From Termitomyces sp. T153 (Eukaryota > Basidiomycota > Agaricomycetes > Agaricales > Lyophyllaceae): a DNA stretch of 64,000 nt. Positions within the stretch are counted from its first letter, which is position 1, and each line of letters opens with the position of its first letter. Below the pieces are notes generated by a model. That model saw nothing but the letters and a program-made list of their open reading frames with translations. It was not told where the DNA came from and did no database searches. Position numbers and translations under genes: made by a program. Location: positions 1 through 64,000 of the forward strand of contig JACKQL020000090.1 in NCBI GenBank assembly GCA_018296165.2. Reading direction: 5' to 3'. Positions 35,201-47,386 of the stretch are shown here, one piece after another.

Positions 35201-38200
35201 GGTGAGTGATTAATGTACAAGCCCCTACCGGAGTCTCATTGTCTATAAGGTCGCTCTCACAATCGCAGTCGCTGTCGCAGGAGCTGTCATCGGTGCACTC
35301 ACGCAAAGCATCCTTCTCCAGTCACGGGACGAGTAGCTCCCATTCTCCCTCCAATTCTCAGAGCACACTGAATTATCTATCTGGTGTCCAAAATCTTTCC
35401 ACCTCCCTTCCTAGTTCATCTTCTTTCAATGGTAGCGAACGCTCAGTCCACAGTCTTGAGCATGAGATTATGCGTCTTCAAGAGGTTCTTAAGGAACGAG
35501 AAGCAGAAATCACACTCCTGGAAGAGTCGCTCAAAGAGAGTCAAGAGGGAAAGAGTTCCATGTCTTCTACAATTCCTATTGCTGTAGGGCCTCTCCTGCA
35601 GCCCAGTGGGTCAAATGGAACTGCTGCCGCTACTCTGTCTCCAAAAACTCTGAATCAGTTCGACCACATACGCAAGACGATGGAAAATGGAAGTTATGCC
35701 CACACGGACACCGGCTCGGAAGTAAATAGTGTGTCTGTCCTTTCGGAAGCAGATGAATCTTTAGAAAGGCTCAATGAACTGATGTTGTGAGTATCGTTTG
35801 TCAACCCTCTTCCCCTCACTCTCAAATACATCTCAGGTCAATGGCCCAAAAGGAATCACATCATCGAGAGGTTGTGGATAGCCTGAACAACCAACTCAGC
35901 CAAGTTCAGCGTCAATTAGATGACCTTACGACACTGTCTCGCGATCAGGTAGAGTTTATCAGTGAATACTTCCTTTTGGTTTTAATCTCAGTCATCTTAT
36001 AGGCTCTTAATATGTCAACCGAAATTGAGGGTTTGCGTAAAAAGCATGATCAACATTTAGAGAAATTGGAAGAAGCTGAAAGTCGAGCCAGTGCTCTTAG
36101 CGAAGCTTTGAAGAAAGCTGAAGCTGACTATGAAAACGAAATCGATGAACTTCGGAGACGACATCAAGCAATCTTGGATGCCAAACTCACCGACTTTGAT
36201 GATACACTTGCTCGTACCAAACAAGACCATTCTACCTCTTTATCTCGCCTTCGTGACGAACTCAAGGTTGCTTCTGCCGTGCTTGAGCAATCTCGTCGCA
36301 ATCATGAACAAGAACTCGGAAAACTCAAAGCAAACTATTCCGAGGAACTTCGCCTCCGACTTCAGGAAGCCCACAATACCATTGATCTTATGCGCGACGA
36401 GCACTCCAAGGCCATGAATAGACTCCTAGCTGATCATACTGAGCAACTGAAGCAGAAGGATGCCGAGACCGATGCTGTTCTCCAACGCACAGAGGAGGAG
36501 TATTATAATGCATTGACAAAACTCCGTGAAGCTCATGCAGATACTCTTGTAGAGCGAGCAGCAGAATCGAATGCAAATTTGGAGAGGTTGCGCGAGGAGC
36601 ATGCTGCAGCGTTACAAATGAGAGAGATTGCCCGTCAGGGATCCCTTTCCGAATCCGAGTCATCCCAAGCCCGTGCTCTGAAAGAGCTTCAGGATGCTCA
36701 TGCAGAGGCCATCGTCAGGAAGGAGGTTTTCTTCGCCGAGGAGTCTCAGGCTCTCAAGGCTGATCATGCAAGGACTCTGGCGATGAAGACGGATGACTTT
36801 GCTCTCCACATGGATCGTCTTCGTCTTGAGTATGAGACGACGCTTGCGAAACTCAAAGAGGAACATCGAATGGAAGTAAATAGTCTTCACTCAGCTGTCG
36901 CTGAAGCCAAGGCAGATCTTGTGACTGCTTCCCTGAAGGGATCGAAAGACAAGGATCAGGCGATCTTCGCGTTCAAAGAGCAGCAAACTTTGGTTCTCCA
37001 GGGGCTGCAACATTCCCACGATGACCAACTTACCGCATTGAAAGCTACACATGAGGCAACCCTACAAAAGGCCCGAGACGAGTTCGAAGAAGAGCGTTTA
37101 CGGGTGACTCAGTCACAAGCAGATAAGATAGCCAAACTTGAGGCTCAGCATCAGAAAGACCTAGACGATGTCAAGATAACCATAGGAGTCCTCAAGGACG
37201 AACATCGATTGGCTATTGAGACTCTTCGGGAGCAAAACGAAAGAGTGCTTGGCGAAGAGACAAACCGACTATCAACAGATCTCTCGTCCCTCAAAGAAGA
37301 GTATCATGCTACATTGGAAACTCTTCGGGAGCAGAATCGGGTCCTGGCGGACGAGAAGGACAGCCTTCTTAAGAGTTTCGACAACCTCCAAGCTGAACAT
37401 CGTGCGACTTTGGAAACCAGCCAGACTCATATAGAGACGGAGACGCGTGTTTCAGAAAGTTTTGCTGCCCTACAGGAAGAACATCGTGAACATCTCCAAG
37501 TAGTGGTGGCGCAGGCTGAATCCCTTGGTAGAGAAAAGGATCATCTGTCAAAAAGCCTTGCTGTCATTCAGGATGAGCATCGAGAAAGTCTCAAGGCAAT
37601 GCAATCTGAGGCTCGACAACTTACAGAAGAGAAAAACAATCTCTCAAATAGGTTGGAAGCTCTGCAAGACGATCAGGCAAAGAGTCTGGACAACTTTCGG
37701 TCCCAAGTAGAATTTCTTGAACAAGAGAAGGCTCGTCTGTCGGAAACCATTGCTGTCCTTGAAAGGAAGCATTGCGAGAACCTTGAAGCAGCTGAATCCC
37801 GAGTTGATCTCCTTGCGTCCGAGAAACAGCATCTTTTGGATATCCTTGCGACTCGTCAGGCCGAACATCACGTCAGTCTTCAAGTAGCCAAAACTCAGGC
37901 CGAACAACTTGCGGAGGAGAAAAAACGTCTCGAGGATAACGTTGCGAGTCTCCAGAGTGAACACCAGGAAACCTTGCAAGCCGCAAAGTCGCAAATTCAG
38001 TTACTCGAAGAGAAGGACCGGATTTCTGCTTCTCTTGTTCGAGACTTAGAAAGCCTTCGCGCTGAACATGATCTCGTCCTGCAGGAACTTGATTCCCATA
38101 AGGTGGCGGCTGACGAATTTACTCTCGTTCGTGAGCAAGCCAGACACCAGCACGAACAAGAGATGGAGAAGAAGGGTATCCTTCTTCGAAATATAGAGAA

Positions 38201-39236
38201 CCAGCTGTCCGGTGTTGTTGGTGAGCGAAATGATTTGAAGGCTGAGGTTGCGAGATTGCAAGAGAAGCTGAACAAAACTCGCGGGGAACAATCCAAATTG
38301 ATCCAAGAGGCTTCGCAACGCGAATCTTTTGTTGGACAGTCGGAACAGTATCGCTCAGCTCTCACAGAGCTGCAAGAAAATCTACAGAAAGTTCAAGAGG
38401 AGAAGGATGCTATTCAAATGGAGCGAAGCCGAGCAGAGAATTTGGTTCGTGAGCTGCAAGCCCAACTGGCTCGAAGTGCTTCCCCTCCCCATAGCCGCCC
38501 TGCTCCGGAACGTAACCTGTCTTACACGCGTGCAACTGGCCTGCCTGCGATGAAGCTTCCTCCTCCAACACCACCTCCGTCTATTCCACCTCCACCTGCG
38601 CCCACTCCCCGTGTTCCTGCTTCAGCAAGTGTCGATGCATCGCTCAGTATATCATCAAATAGCTCTACAACTGTCGCCTCAACCTCATCCCGAGAATCGC
38701 AACTTGAATCACCCTTGACATCTGTACCAACGACTAGTCCCCCTCCCACTGATCCAAAGATTTTCGTTCAGATTGAGCAGCAGGCTAAACAAATTAACGA
38801 GCAAGTTACAATGATCAACACGCTTAATAAGCAGTTGACACATTGTGAGAGCGATCTGCAAGCTCACATGGATCTTGTGAGCACTCTGGAAACGTCGCTC
38901 AGTGAATCGGAAAAGAATCGTACGTGAATTCTATATATATCATGTTCTTACCCCTAGTGATGTTTCTTCGTCTGAGCAGTTCGTAAAGCACGTATGCATG
39001 CCACGGAGATCGCGCGCGAACGGGATACGCTCAATGCCAAACTTGAAACTGTGCGGAATGAGCTAGCAGAAGCCAAACGTGAAGTTGTTACCGTGCGGAG
39101 ATCAATTGTGGAAGAAAAGCAATCTCTAGAGCAAAAGCTTGATGAGGAGCGGAAGGCGAAGGAACGGGCTAGATCCCAACTCGATTCACGAATGGATGAA
39201 ATCCAAAGACGCAAGTCCAAATTCGCATGTCTATGA
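32211..39236 (+). CDS. Kinesin-4-like motor with very long coiled-coil stalk
   Basis: Plus-strand microtubule motor of kinesin-4 type (KIF4/KIF21-like). The N-terminal motor follows a Ser-rich leader (MPPQSSSS), VALRIRPP, the P-loop [13 protein letters not shown], switch [14 protein letters not shown], switch [13 protein letters not shown], and the long conserved block [18 protein letters not shown] and [15 protein letters not shown] Ser/Pro/Arg-rich insertion of about 85 residues (about 33110-33365) lies between switch I and switch II. The stalk continues as near-uninterrupted coiled coil, largely in a single exon at 36012-38927. It has a 32-residue repeat at about 37200-38063, then a Pro/Ser/Thr-rich linker (38480-38760) and a final coiled coil. 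Over 2,000 residues in total; introns are concentrated in the 5' half. The first ATG is in the seventh to eighth codon of a CCC-rich tract. Confidence 0.88.
37200..38063 (+). repeat. 32-residue repeat region in kinesin stalk
   Basis: Nine protein-level units each beginning with an EH[R/Q/V]xxL-like heptad start, spaced 33, 32, 28, 32, 32, 32, 32, 32 residues apart, then 35 to the next (units begin at E-H or E-Y, D-Q or K-H). Consensus: EHxxxLexxxxqxexLxeEKxxLsxxlaxLQx. DNA similarity between units is modest, so the repeats are old or have been shaped by selection. Confidence 0.8.
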
Positions 39237-40013
39237 TGATATTCATTCTACCTCACACCTTGTTTATTTCCCTCGGCCGTTCGACTTGAAAGCCGCCGGA
39301 CCCACTCTCTTGTATGTACTTCACGATCGTTACGCACTTGTTGCTTCACTCACAACTACTTGAGTCGATAAAGACCGCTCTATTGTAGATACCCGCATTT
39401 TATCTTGTTGTGATTTCTTTTATAGCTCTGCCATCATTGTGATACTCTCTAGTTTATGCTACATCAATGTGACTTCATATTTCTGTGGAATTGTAGTATT
39501 GTATACGTTAGTTACATGTGCATATCAAGGCAATGTCTGATTCTATCATACTGGCGGAGTGATAGATCATTAATCGATCATTGATATAACTACGTCAGTG
39601 CTTTTGATATATGTGTGTGTTTTCCTATTGTTTTCAAGGGAGTGCTGGGGCATTGCCCTACGTCCTCCCCCGCAGTATGTACAGGTGTGATTTACGGACA
39701 CTACCTAAGGTACTCCGGCCCGAAGCCTTTTCAAGCCTGCCGTTAAGCCCCATAGCCACTTTACTACGGTTTGATCCTTTCGGAGTTCATACAGCCCTCA
39801 CAGAAGTTCCTGACTATCTGCCGTTGGCGTGCCTTCCCTACTACATAATACCTGCTTTAACACTCCGCAATGCTTGCCGAGCCAACTCGCACCACTCGGC
39901 ATGGGTCACGACTCCCATCCCTGATCCCAGACCCTACACTTCGTTCGGCACTATGCTAGGCACGCACCATCTGGATTTAACCGTGACTCCTTCGCTGTAG
40001 TTACATAGTAGTC
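39237..40013. other. Intergenic, kinesin 3' / SDR promoter
   Basis: 777 nt. It holds a 129-codon open frame (39611-40000, plus) starting MCVFSYCFQGSAGA and ending 13 nt before the SDR start codon; it resembles nothing I know and is probably chance or a leader reading frame. The left part is AT-rich. Confidence 0.4.
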
Positions 40014-41562
40014 ATGTTCACAGCTAGACGTCTCAGTAATGCTCTTTCACGTGCCCCACTTCCACACTCCAGACTTTCCAGCCATCTTGTTGCACCTAAA
40101 ACCCTTCCGTCATTTTCCCTAGAGGGAAAGGTTCGTTCTGGAGTGAAATCTTGATTCCGAACGTTGAACTGACGCCAGTAGGTTTGTCTTGTTACCGGTG
40201 GTGCAAGAGGCCTGGGTTATGAATTTTGTCGTGCATTTGCAGACTCGTAAGTCAGTCGATACTTCATGAAGATCATCGGGCGAACGATATCTGCAGAGGT
40301 TGCCGGTCATTGGCAATCATTGATATCAAAGTTGGCGAGGCCCAAAAAGCGGCGGATGAATTGGTGTCCTATGCAGTTGGTTTGTTGATTTGTTTTTTTT
40401 GTTGTCGCTGTGGACATTTTTCATTATATTTCACGTAGCAAGTCGACTGGGCGAGGCAGCGGACTTTAATTTCATAGGTATAGAATGCGATGTCTCTTCG
40501 GAACCATCAGTTCAGAAGGCATATGGCACGGTTATGGGCATCTTCGGGAAGGTTGATTCTGCTGTTGCGTCAGCTGGTGCGGTGGATGATTCAAGTTTGC
40601 TTCCATGAAAAACGTGTTCTGATTCAAGCGGCACAGGGATCATCGAGAATTACACAGCATTTGAGTAAGTACTCGTTGTTTAGACTGAGTTCTTCAGGAT
40701 TTGTTTAGGTTCAACGTAAAGTTATCCTTCGGATCGAATCAAACGCCTATATGATATAAATGTTCATGGTGCATTTTACACAGCACGTGAAGCAGCTCGA
40801 AACATGATACTTCGGGGTAATGGTTCAATTATCCTGGTTTCCAGCATGAGTGCCAATGTATCTACTTCCCTATCTTTTCTCTCATACAATCTCTTATCCC
40901 ACGCTGCAGATTGTCAACATTCCTCAGGTCGATTGCCATACTAGCTCTCTTCCTAGCCGGTCATTTATACTTAACTCTTTGTATTCAGCCTCAAACCCCT
41001 TACAATACTTCTAAGGCTGGTAAGTACGAATATCTCTGTACAACCGACTGTCCATTTAAGAGGGTTCAGCGGTGAAGCATATGGCTGCTAGTCTTGCCGT
41101 CGAGTGGGCTAAGACGGGCGTTAGAGTCAATGCTTTGAGGTCGAACGTTCTTTCGTAATTTCGAACGATCTTTGAATGACTTCTGATGCAGCCCTGGTTA
41201 TATGTTGACGAAACTCACAAGAACAATCCTCGAGAATGATCCTGATCTCAAGGTATATTTGATTCGCTACTTATTAAGAACTCTTTAAGAACATTTTACC
41301 ACAGAAAACATGGGAAAGCTTGACTCCTATGGGCCGGGTGAGCCTTGAAGCTTGAAGCTTGAAGTTCCTCCCCACAGAGTCTTGGTAGCTGATCTTTCGT
41401 CAGATGGGTGAACCAGAAGATTTGGCTGTTAGTCGACTTCCTTTGTTTTGACTATTATTCTGACGTTTCTTGCAGGGTGCCATCGTCTTTTTGGCCAGTG
41501 ACGCCTCGAAATTCGTGACAGGTACAGAAATTCGTGTAGATGGCGGGTATTGTGTCATTTGA
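40014..41562 (+). CDS. Short-chain dehydrogenase/reductase
   Basis: Classical SDR oxidoreductase. The N-terminus is a long basic, Ser/Leu-rich leader ([17 protein letters not shown]), possibly mitochondrial, before the Rossmann start [17 protein letters not shown] (TGxxxGxG). After several introns come [34 protein letters not shown], and the catalytic [19 protein letters not shown] (Tyr and Lys of YxxxK). The block [11 protein letters not shown] and the end [13 protein letters not shown] fit mannitol-2-dehydrogenase or L-xylulose reductase-type members, so an NADP(H) sugar-alcohol enzyme is plausible but unproved. The small splice near 40577-40640 (A.S.A.G|IIENY) is needed to keep the frame. 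The intron around 41344-41364 contains a short TTGAAGC repeat. Confidence 0.88.
41344..41364. repeat. Short tandem repeat in SDR intron
   Basis: Three copies of CTTGAAG in an intron, with no coding effect seen. Confidence 0.7.
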
Positions 41563-41788
41563 ACGAACATAATTTCATCCGCACAATCTACAGTGCGCAT
41601 GGAAGGAATTGTTGATTTAATCTTTGTTCATTGAAACATTTATACTTCCTGCTTTCAACTTGCTCTATACACAATTATGATTTTGCTTTTAAGGGTTGCA
41701 ATTAATTATCCTGGGTCAGTTGCTTCCGGGACGCATGGATCAGCGGAAGCTAATCTGGTTCTTTTACCTTTGAACCACGACAGCCATC

Positions 41789-42997
41789 ATGTCCTCTGAA
41801 CTCACTCAAGTAAACTCAGCCACAGGGACCCCAAAAACGTTTGAGTTCACGAAGCGCAAACGGTGGGCTGACCTTTTGGCGACCGAACTTGCAGATGGAA
41901 TCAACCTCATACTCTCTGAAACATGTATCATCCTCTTCTGTGCGCCTGTTATCGCAGAAATGACGGGTTGGAAAAACGCCGATCTTTTGGAATGCGATTT
42001 TCTTGAGCTAATTGCAACACGTTTGTCATTCTCATTTTCATTCCATAACCTCGACCGAAGTTTCTGTTCCAGCTGAAGACCGAACTGCTATTCGAAATAC
42101 TTTTGACGAATCGGCACACAGTAATTCGGGCCTACTTGCCTACGTCCGCATCAATTGCAGTGAGAAACTGCCATCATACCCTTTTACGGCAAAGAATGTT
42201 CTGTTTGAGATCCGGGGACGACCTCGTTTAACAGACACAGAAAATCTTGTTTTCTTCCTTACCATCAAGCCTTACCCAAGTCGAAACACTGAATCGTAGG
42301 TTATAACTGTCACTGACGGTCTGGGAATCATTGTTGGGCGAATTCTCAATGAAATTTACAGGCTGGGTACATACGTGGACATCAAACTGGACAACGACAA
42401 CCTACAGCGTAGACACACGGAACTCAGTAAACGTTTGCCACAAAAGGCTGCAACCTCGCCTATGACACTCACACCTATCCAAATCTATGCGACTTCTCCC
42501 ATCCAGTCGACTTTCAACACAACGCAATCTGGTATTGATACTTCTAGCTCTTATCATCCACCTTCTGGCAGTGGTCTCACCGAGTTTGACGCCCTCCTAG
42601 GGACTCCTTTTGACAGTAGTTTGTTTACTGATGCACCTGTGCCTCCGGCTAATCCTTCTCCTGGTGAGGATGACAATGAGGACACATCAAGAAGAAAGAA
42701 GGTATGGTTTATGTCTGTCGTCAAGACCAACCGATTTGTATTTACCACATCACGTGAAGTTCAAGAAGATATCGGCCGGGGAGCAGTATGTGTGTATAAC
42801 ATGCGGCCGTACTGATTCTCCTGAGTGGCGGAAGGTTCGGGCAAGGTCTGGGATCAGATATCTACAATCAACTCATGCTCTCATAGGGTCCGCTCGGTCC
42901 AAAAACCTTGTGCAATGCTTGTGGACTTCGTTGGGCAAAGCAAACTCGAACCGGAAAAGTTGAAGACGCCGGGGACAATGCCCAGTATGACTTGTAA
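41789..42997 (+). CDS. wc-2: White-collar-2-like PAS/GATA regulator
   Basis: Nuclear partner of the white-collar-1 blue-light photoreceptor in fungi. The N-terminal half has one PAS domain ([20 protein letters not shown], then [16 protein letters not shown]). The middle is Ser/Thr/Pro-rich. The C-terminus has a single GATA-type finger with [15 protein letters not shown], then [15 protein letters not shown] (CX2C-X17-18-CX2C), split by an intron after EWRK. The protein ends [11 protein letters not shown] (stop 42995-42997). The finger is interrupted by introns and reads correctly only when joined. In light-sensing basidiomycetes WC-2 acts with WC-1, which is not in this window. It lies 255 nt upstream of the ARPC1 gene on the same strand. 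Confidence 0.9.
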
Positions 42998-43252
42998 GAA
43001 TGGAAACACATGGCGACTATCAGTCCTACCAAGGGCTGTCGATATTGCCGGAGTATTGTATGTACACTTCATCTAATAGGGTTCTCTTGTATATAGTAGG
43101 GACGATTGTATATCACTAGTTTCCAAGGTTATACCCATCCTCTTTACTGATATCAGTAGGGCTTCAACGTCACGTGTTCCTCGATCATTGCAACCCTCAG
43201 CTAATATCATCCACAGTAGTAGACTGCTCGTCCTACTGCCCTTATTCTCAGC

Positions 43253-44696
43253 ATGGCCCAAGAAATACATACTCTGGCTCAGACCCCTATCACATCTCAT
43301 GCCTTCAGTCCAGATCGCAGTCGTTAGTTTCCTGATACCATCCATCTGTCGTACAATGACCTATGGCATATCAGGGCTCGCCGTCAGTTTGAACTCCAAT
43401 GACGTCCAAATATATTCCCGCAAGGACTCAGAACTTTCTCTCTCCGATACGCTCTCAGAGGTGTGCAGGTCTTCCACCTTTCGATCATGAACACGTTCAT
43501 TTCGCTTTACTACAGCACGACAAGCTAATCACGTCCATTGACTGGGCTCCCCAATCCAACCGCATTGTCACAGCATCGCAGGATAGGAACGCGTATGTAT
43601 GGCAGGAGACGTTGGATCCTGGGACGAGCAAGCTTGTGTGGAAGCCGACTCTGGTGCTGCTGAGGATCAACAGAGCCGCCACTCATGTCCGATGGAGCCC
43701 TAAAGAAGACAAGTTCGCTGTAGCAAGTGGTGCACGGTATGTAGTACACTTTATCGTAGTGCGTGTTCGTATACATGCTATTGCTTCCAGCGCCATTGCA
43801 ATCTGTTCCTTCGATGAAGAGAACAACTGGTGGGTGTCGAAATTGCTCAAGAAACCCATCAGATCTACTGTACTGTCCGTGGACTGGCATCCAAACAATG
43901 TTTTGCTTGCTTCTGGTAGCGCAGATATGAAAGCTCGTGTTTTCTCAGCCTACATCAAGGAGGTCGACTCACGGTACAGAATGAAATGGTTATCTTCAAT
44001 TTGATCTGACCTTTGAACAGCCCTGCCGCAACTATCTGGGGTTCAAAGCTCCCCTTCAACACCGTTTGCGGAGAGTATGCAAGTCCCGCTGGTGGATGGG
44101 TCCACGCCGTTGGATTTTCACCTTCTGGAGATGTGCTTGCTTTTGCGAGTGAGTCGATCAATTATTTATGGTTACTGACTATGCACACCTCCCCATTATT
44201 AGGTCATGATAGTTCGGTCAACATCGTCTATCCCACTGGTCCAGTGATCAATATCAGGATCTCGTCGCTGCCTTTCGTGACTCTCACCTGGACAGGGGAA
44301 AATACCCTCGTTGCCGCTGGCCATGATTGCCAGCCAGTCGTGTTTTCCGGCTCAGAAGGAGGATGGCAGAGTGTCGGTAGTTTAGACACGGCGATTGGTT
44401 CTAAATCAATGGACGCTGGCCGCGGGGCCGGCTATGGAGGCAACTTGGGCGTCGGGCGTCTGAAGACGGGTGCTTTCGCCACTTTTCGTGATGCAGATAC
44501 TCGTGGTCAATCGAGTATTTCTAACTCAGGGTCACTTTCTACAGACACGCAGCTCTTGACACTGCACCAGAATACAATCACCAGCATCAGGGCCTACCAA
44601 GGGTATCCAGGACAAGTCTCAACAGTCAGTACGACCGGTGTTGATGGAAAGCTCGTCATTTGGGATGTTAACAGTGCCGTAGTTGGTGGTCGTTAA
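43253..44696 (+). CDS. ARC40: Arp2/3 complex subunit ARPC1
   Basis: WD40 beta-propeller subunit of the Arp2/3 actin-nucleating complex. The start [19 protein letters not shown] is followed, after an intron, by [16 protein letters not shown]. Propeller blades include [56 protein letters not shown], and [22 protein letters not shown]1-specific features include [15 protein letters not shown] and a Gly-rich insertion ([17 protein letters not shown]). The end is [14 protein letters not shown]. Introns in the 5' third only are certain. Convergent with DAD3. Confidence 0.93.
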
Positions 44697-44726
44697 TCTA
44701 CGATAAATTACATGACTTAATACAAA

Positions 44727-45153
44727 TCAATGCCGGATGGTATCATCGTTTGAGTCATTATATGCGAAAGAGTCGGCCACTGGCTGTTCATTGATAACCC
44801 CCCATACGGAGGCTTTAAACTGACCATTTAAGCGTTATCAGGCAACGATCGTGTCGAATAAAGACCAAAGACATGGACACATACAAGTGTGAGCACTAGC
44901 CCCATCTTTTTTTCTAGCACCCTGAGACGTGCTAGCAACATGTGGTCCGGTTCCTCGCTAATTGAACGCGTCTTATGTGTGACCTTTAAGACAACCATGT
45001 CCAAAATTAACGACCAGTATCGACTACGTTGTCGCCACATACCAATCTGAGGTGCTGCGCGAGCTTTGCATACTCCCAAAGAACTTCTGCCTCTGTTGCA
45101 GTTAGGCTGGGATGAGACTCATATGGATTGGAGATGAAAATATCAGTGGCCAT
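44727..45153 (-). CDS. DAD3: DASH complex subunit Dad3
   Basis: Small kinetochore protein of the fungal DASH/Dam1 ring, which couples chromosomes to microtubule ends. It comes from three exons: 45043-45153 (MATDIFISNPYESHPSLTAT, then EAEVLWEYAKLAQHLR), 44885-44983 (SISEEPDHMLLARLRVLEKK, then MGLVLTL), and 44727-44819 (FKASVWGVINEQPV). These join cleanly across GT-AG introns to a 100-residue product. The NPYESHPSLT, EVLWEYAKLA and MLLARLRVLEKKMGLVLTL blocks match Dad3 of yeasts and filamentous fungi. No exon alone is long enough to look like a gene. Convergent with ARPC1. Confidence 0.88.
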
Positions 45154-45695
45154 GGAAATGAGTGTGGACATTCCAACATAATAAAACTGTTACCGCAGAA
45201 TTGATCTACATCATCTCAAGTTTGGACCATGCGGACGCAAGACAACTCGGCCTTAGGCTACTTATGACTAGACGACGGCTCAATGGTGCTAGCGCCGTCC
45301 TCACTCATATCAATACTTCGATTTCACAATGACCTATGCGTATCAATTGCAATCCAAGCTTCACCTTGACATATGGGTCGACCTCGGTTCATTCATTATC
45401 ATCCAAAAGCTCTTCGGATGAGATGCAGATCTGACATGACTGTCTTTGGCTGATTTAACGCCGAAAGCCGTGGGGCAAAAGACAATAAGGCCGAATCAGT
45501 CGTCATATTGGATAACTTCCCAGAACAATTACAATTAGACTGGCCTCCTGCAACCAATGAACGTCATCTACCCTTTCCCCGGATCCAGGTTCAGATCGAA
45601 CGTACAAAACGATTACGGGTCCAGAATCAAGGTTGAACGTTGATCCCTAAGTTCTCCCAAACTTCAGCTTATCATCGCTCACCAGGTCTTTCAAG
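45154..45695. other. Intergenic, divergent DAD3 / unknown protein
   Basis: 542 nt between divergent start codons. No clear TATA box or repeat; promoters for both genes are expected here. Confidence 0.45.
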
Positions 45696-46789
45696 ATGGC
45701 AATATCAACCGATAATAGGAGTTTTCAAAGCGAAGACGATGCTTTCTTCCCTCCATCAGTCCACTCTTCTGGGCCTCGTCATTGTATGACTCACTCTCAT
45801 GACGGAACGGGAGCATCTACAACACACCCTTTGGCTCAGGGAGACACGTCCTCGATACTACATCGAGAAGAAGTGCCTCGAGAATATTTCGTTCAATCAC
45901 TACGTGCGTTGGCTCCCAACTTTTGGGATAAATCTGAGACGTCCGATTGTACTATCAGTTCGTCCGATCTCCCTTTAAATATCGTGAAACAGGCTGATTA
46001 TCTGGAATAGTTATACCCATTCCTCAAGTGTCAGGCGGGCCGTCGTATACGAATGCTGCTGGATTACCTACATCAAAAACACATACGAACACTAGTTTGT
46101 ACGATCCTTCTGACTCAGGCCGGAGAGCGAGTGAGTCAACTTTGGAATTTCCACTGTGTCTACGTCTTCAGGTATCGCAACTTAATGTCTTTTCGTCTAA
46201 TTTGACACCTCACCATGATTCGCAGTTGCATGTCGATTACCTTTCCACTCATTCAAGCTACATTCGTGCCCTGTTGAGCGGCGCAAATCCACTTGACCTT
46301 GTCCATACCACGATGAACACCTACAATGGCCCGCGTTCAGACCGCCGCTACTCTGTACCTACAAATCGCCTGCCTCATCTGTCGCCGGGTCCGTTAAATC
46401 ATCCTACCCTCTACCTCCCTGTTCCCGACCCTTCTTCGTTTTGTCTGATCGCTCACTGGATGTACTTTGGCGACATCACCTATATGGCGGAGTGCCTGGA
46501 CAAAAAAATACTGCATTGGGAGGGTCTCGCACGCAACGCCGAATACCTTGGGGTTTCCTCAGAGTTGAAGATATTTCTCAAGATGTGGTACTATGGGGAA
46601 GACTGTGATGAAGATTGCGACACTGCTTGTAATGATAACGACTACAATGAGGTGGATGGTTGTGACTCGACTATAGCCTCAGGCGATGAAAGTGACCATG
46701 AAAAGGAATCGTCGCGGGGCAGACAACGAACACGTCGTCCTCTCTCCTATCAAGAACCTGAAACCAAACTGTGGTGCAATCAACGTTAG
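45696..46789 (+). CDS. Conserved-type basidiomycete protein, BTB-like
   Basis: I do not know its function. The frame splits at about 45958-46010: joining ..DCTI to IIPIPQVSGGPSYTNA by a 53-nt intron gives a continuous protein of about 350 residues. The middle HVDYLSTHSSYIRALLSGAN and the later HWMYFGDITYMAECLDKKIL, then LARNAEYLGVSSELKIFL suggest a divergent BTB/POZ-like fold, a type I associate with large families of uncharacterised Agaricomycete proteins. The C-terminus is acidic and Cys-containing (DCDEDCDTACNDNDYNE) and then basic. No DNA-binding domain or membrane segment is visible. Confidence 0.6.
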
Positions 46790-47386
46790 GCTCCCTAGGA
46801 ACTTGGGTCATTTTTCCTACCTGGACCTTCACCTAGATCATTAATGGATTTCTGCCCTTCTTGTCACATTGCACAGTATTCATCTACCCCTCTTTTTCGT
46901 ATTCGTCCACTATGAACAGTGCATTAAATTAACCGTCAATCTCATGACTCCGTCACAGATATCTCGGTCTCAAACCAAAAATAACCGCAATACGTGCTGC
47001 GGAGCGAGTACCAATCCCCATCAAGGATATTGCGTCGGTGTTACTGAAAGCAAGCAAAGACGTTAGTTATCGTATGTCTGGGTGTGCTCAATCCTTTGTC
47101 CAGTTCATATTTTTTGGTGCTGTGGAAATTCGGAAAATTCCATGAACTGCCAACCAAGAATTGAGGGTATCAGTCCACAGAAATTTGTGATGTCGGTTCG
47201 ACAATTATCCTCTGGAATTTACGGCAAAACATGAAAGGAGAGTTCGAACGAGAAGATATAAACTGAATGAACTGAACGAAGAATTAACCACTCCTCCTAT
47301 GTTCAGTTCAAGACTTTTTGTCTAGATCGGGTCCGAAGTGAGTGACATCCTGCTGAGACAGAGAAACTAAAGATCGAACCGGCTTC
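46790..47386. other. Intergenic before the retroelement relic
   Basis: About 600 nt, with no gene seen and no obvious element end. The left boundary of the relic lies in or near its right end. Confidence 0.4.

Noticed and set aside
37644..38365. Minus-strand frames of 90-120 codons opposite the kinesin stalk
   Set aside because: They mirror the long coiled-coil exon; antisense reading of a regular protein repeat yields open frames by chance.
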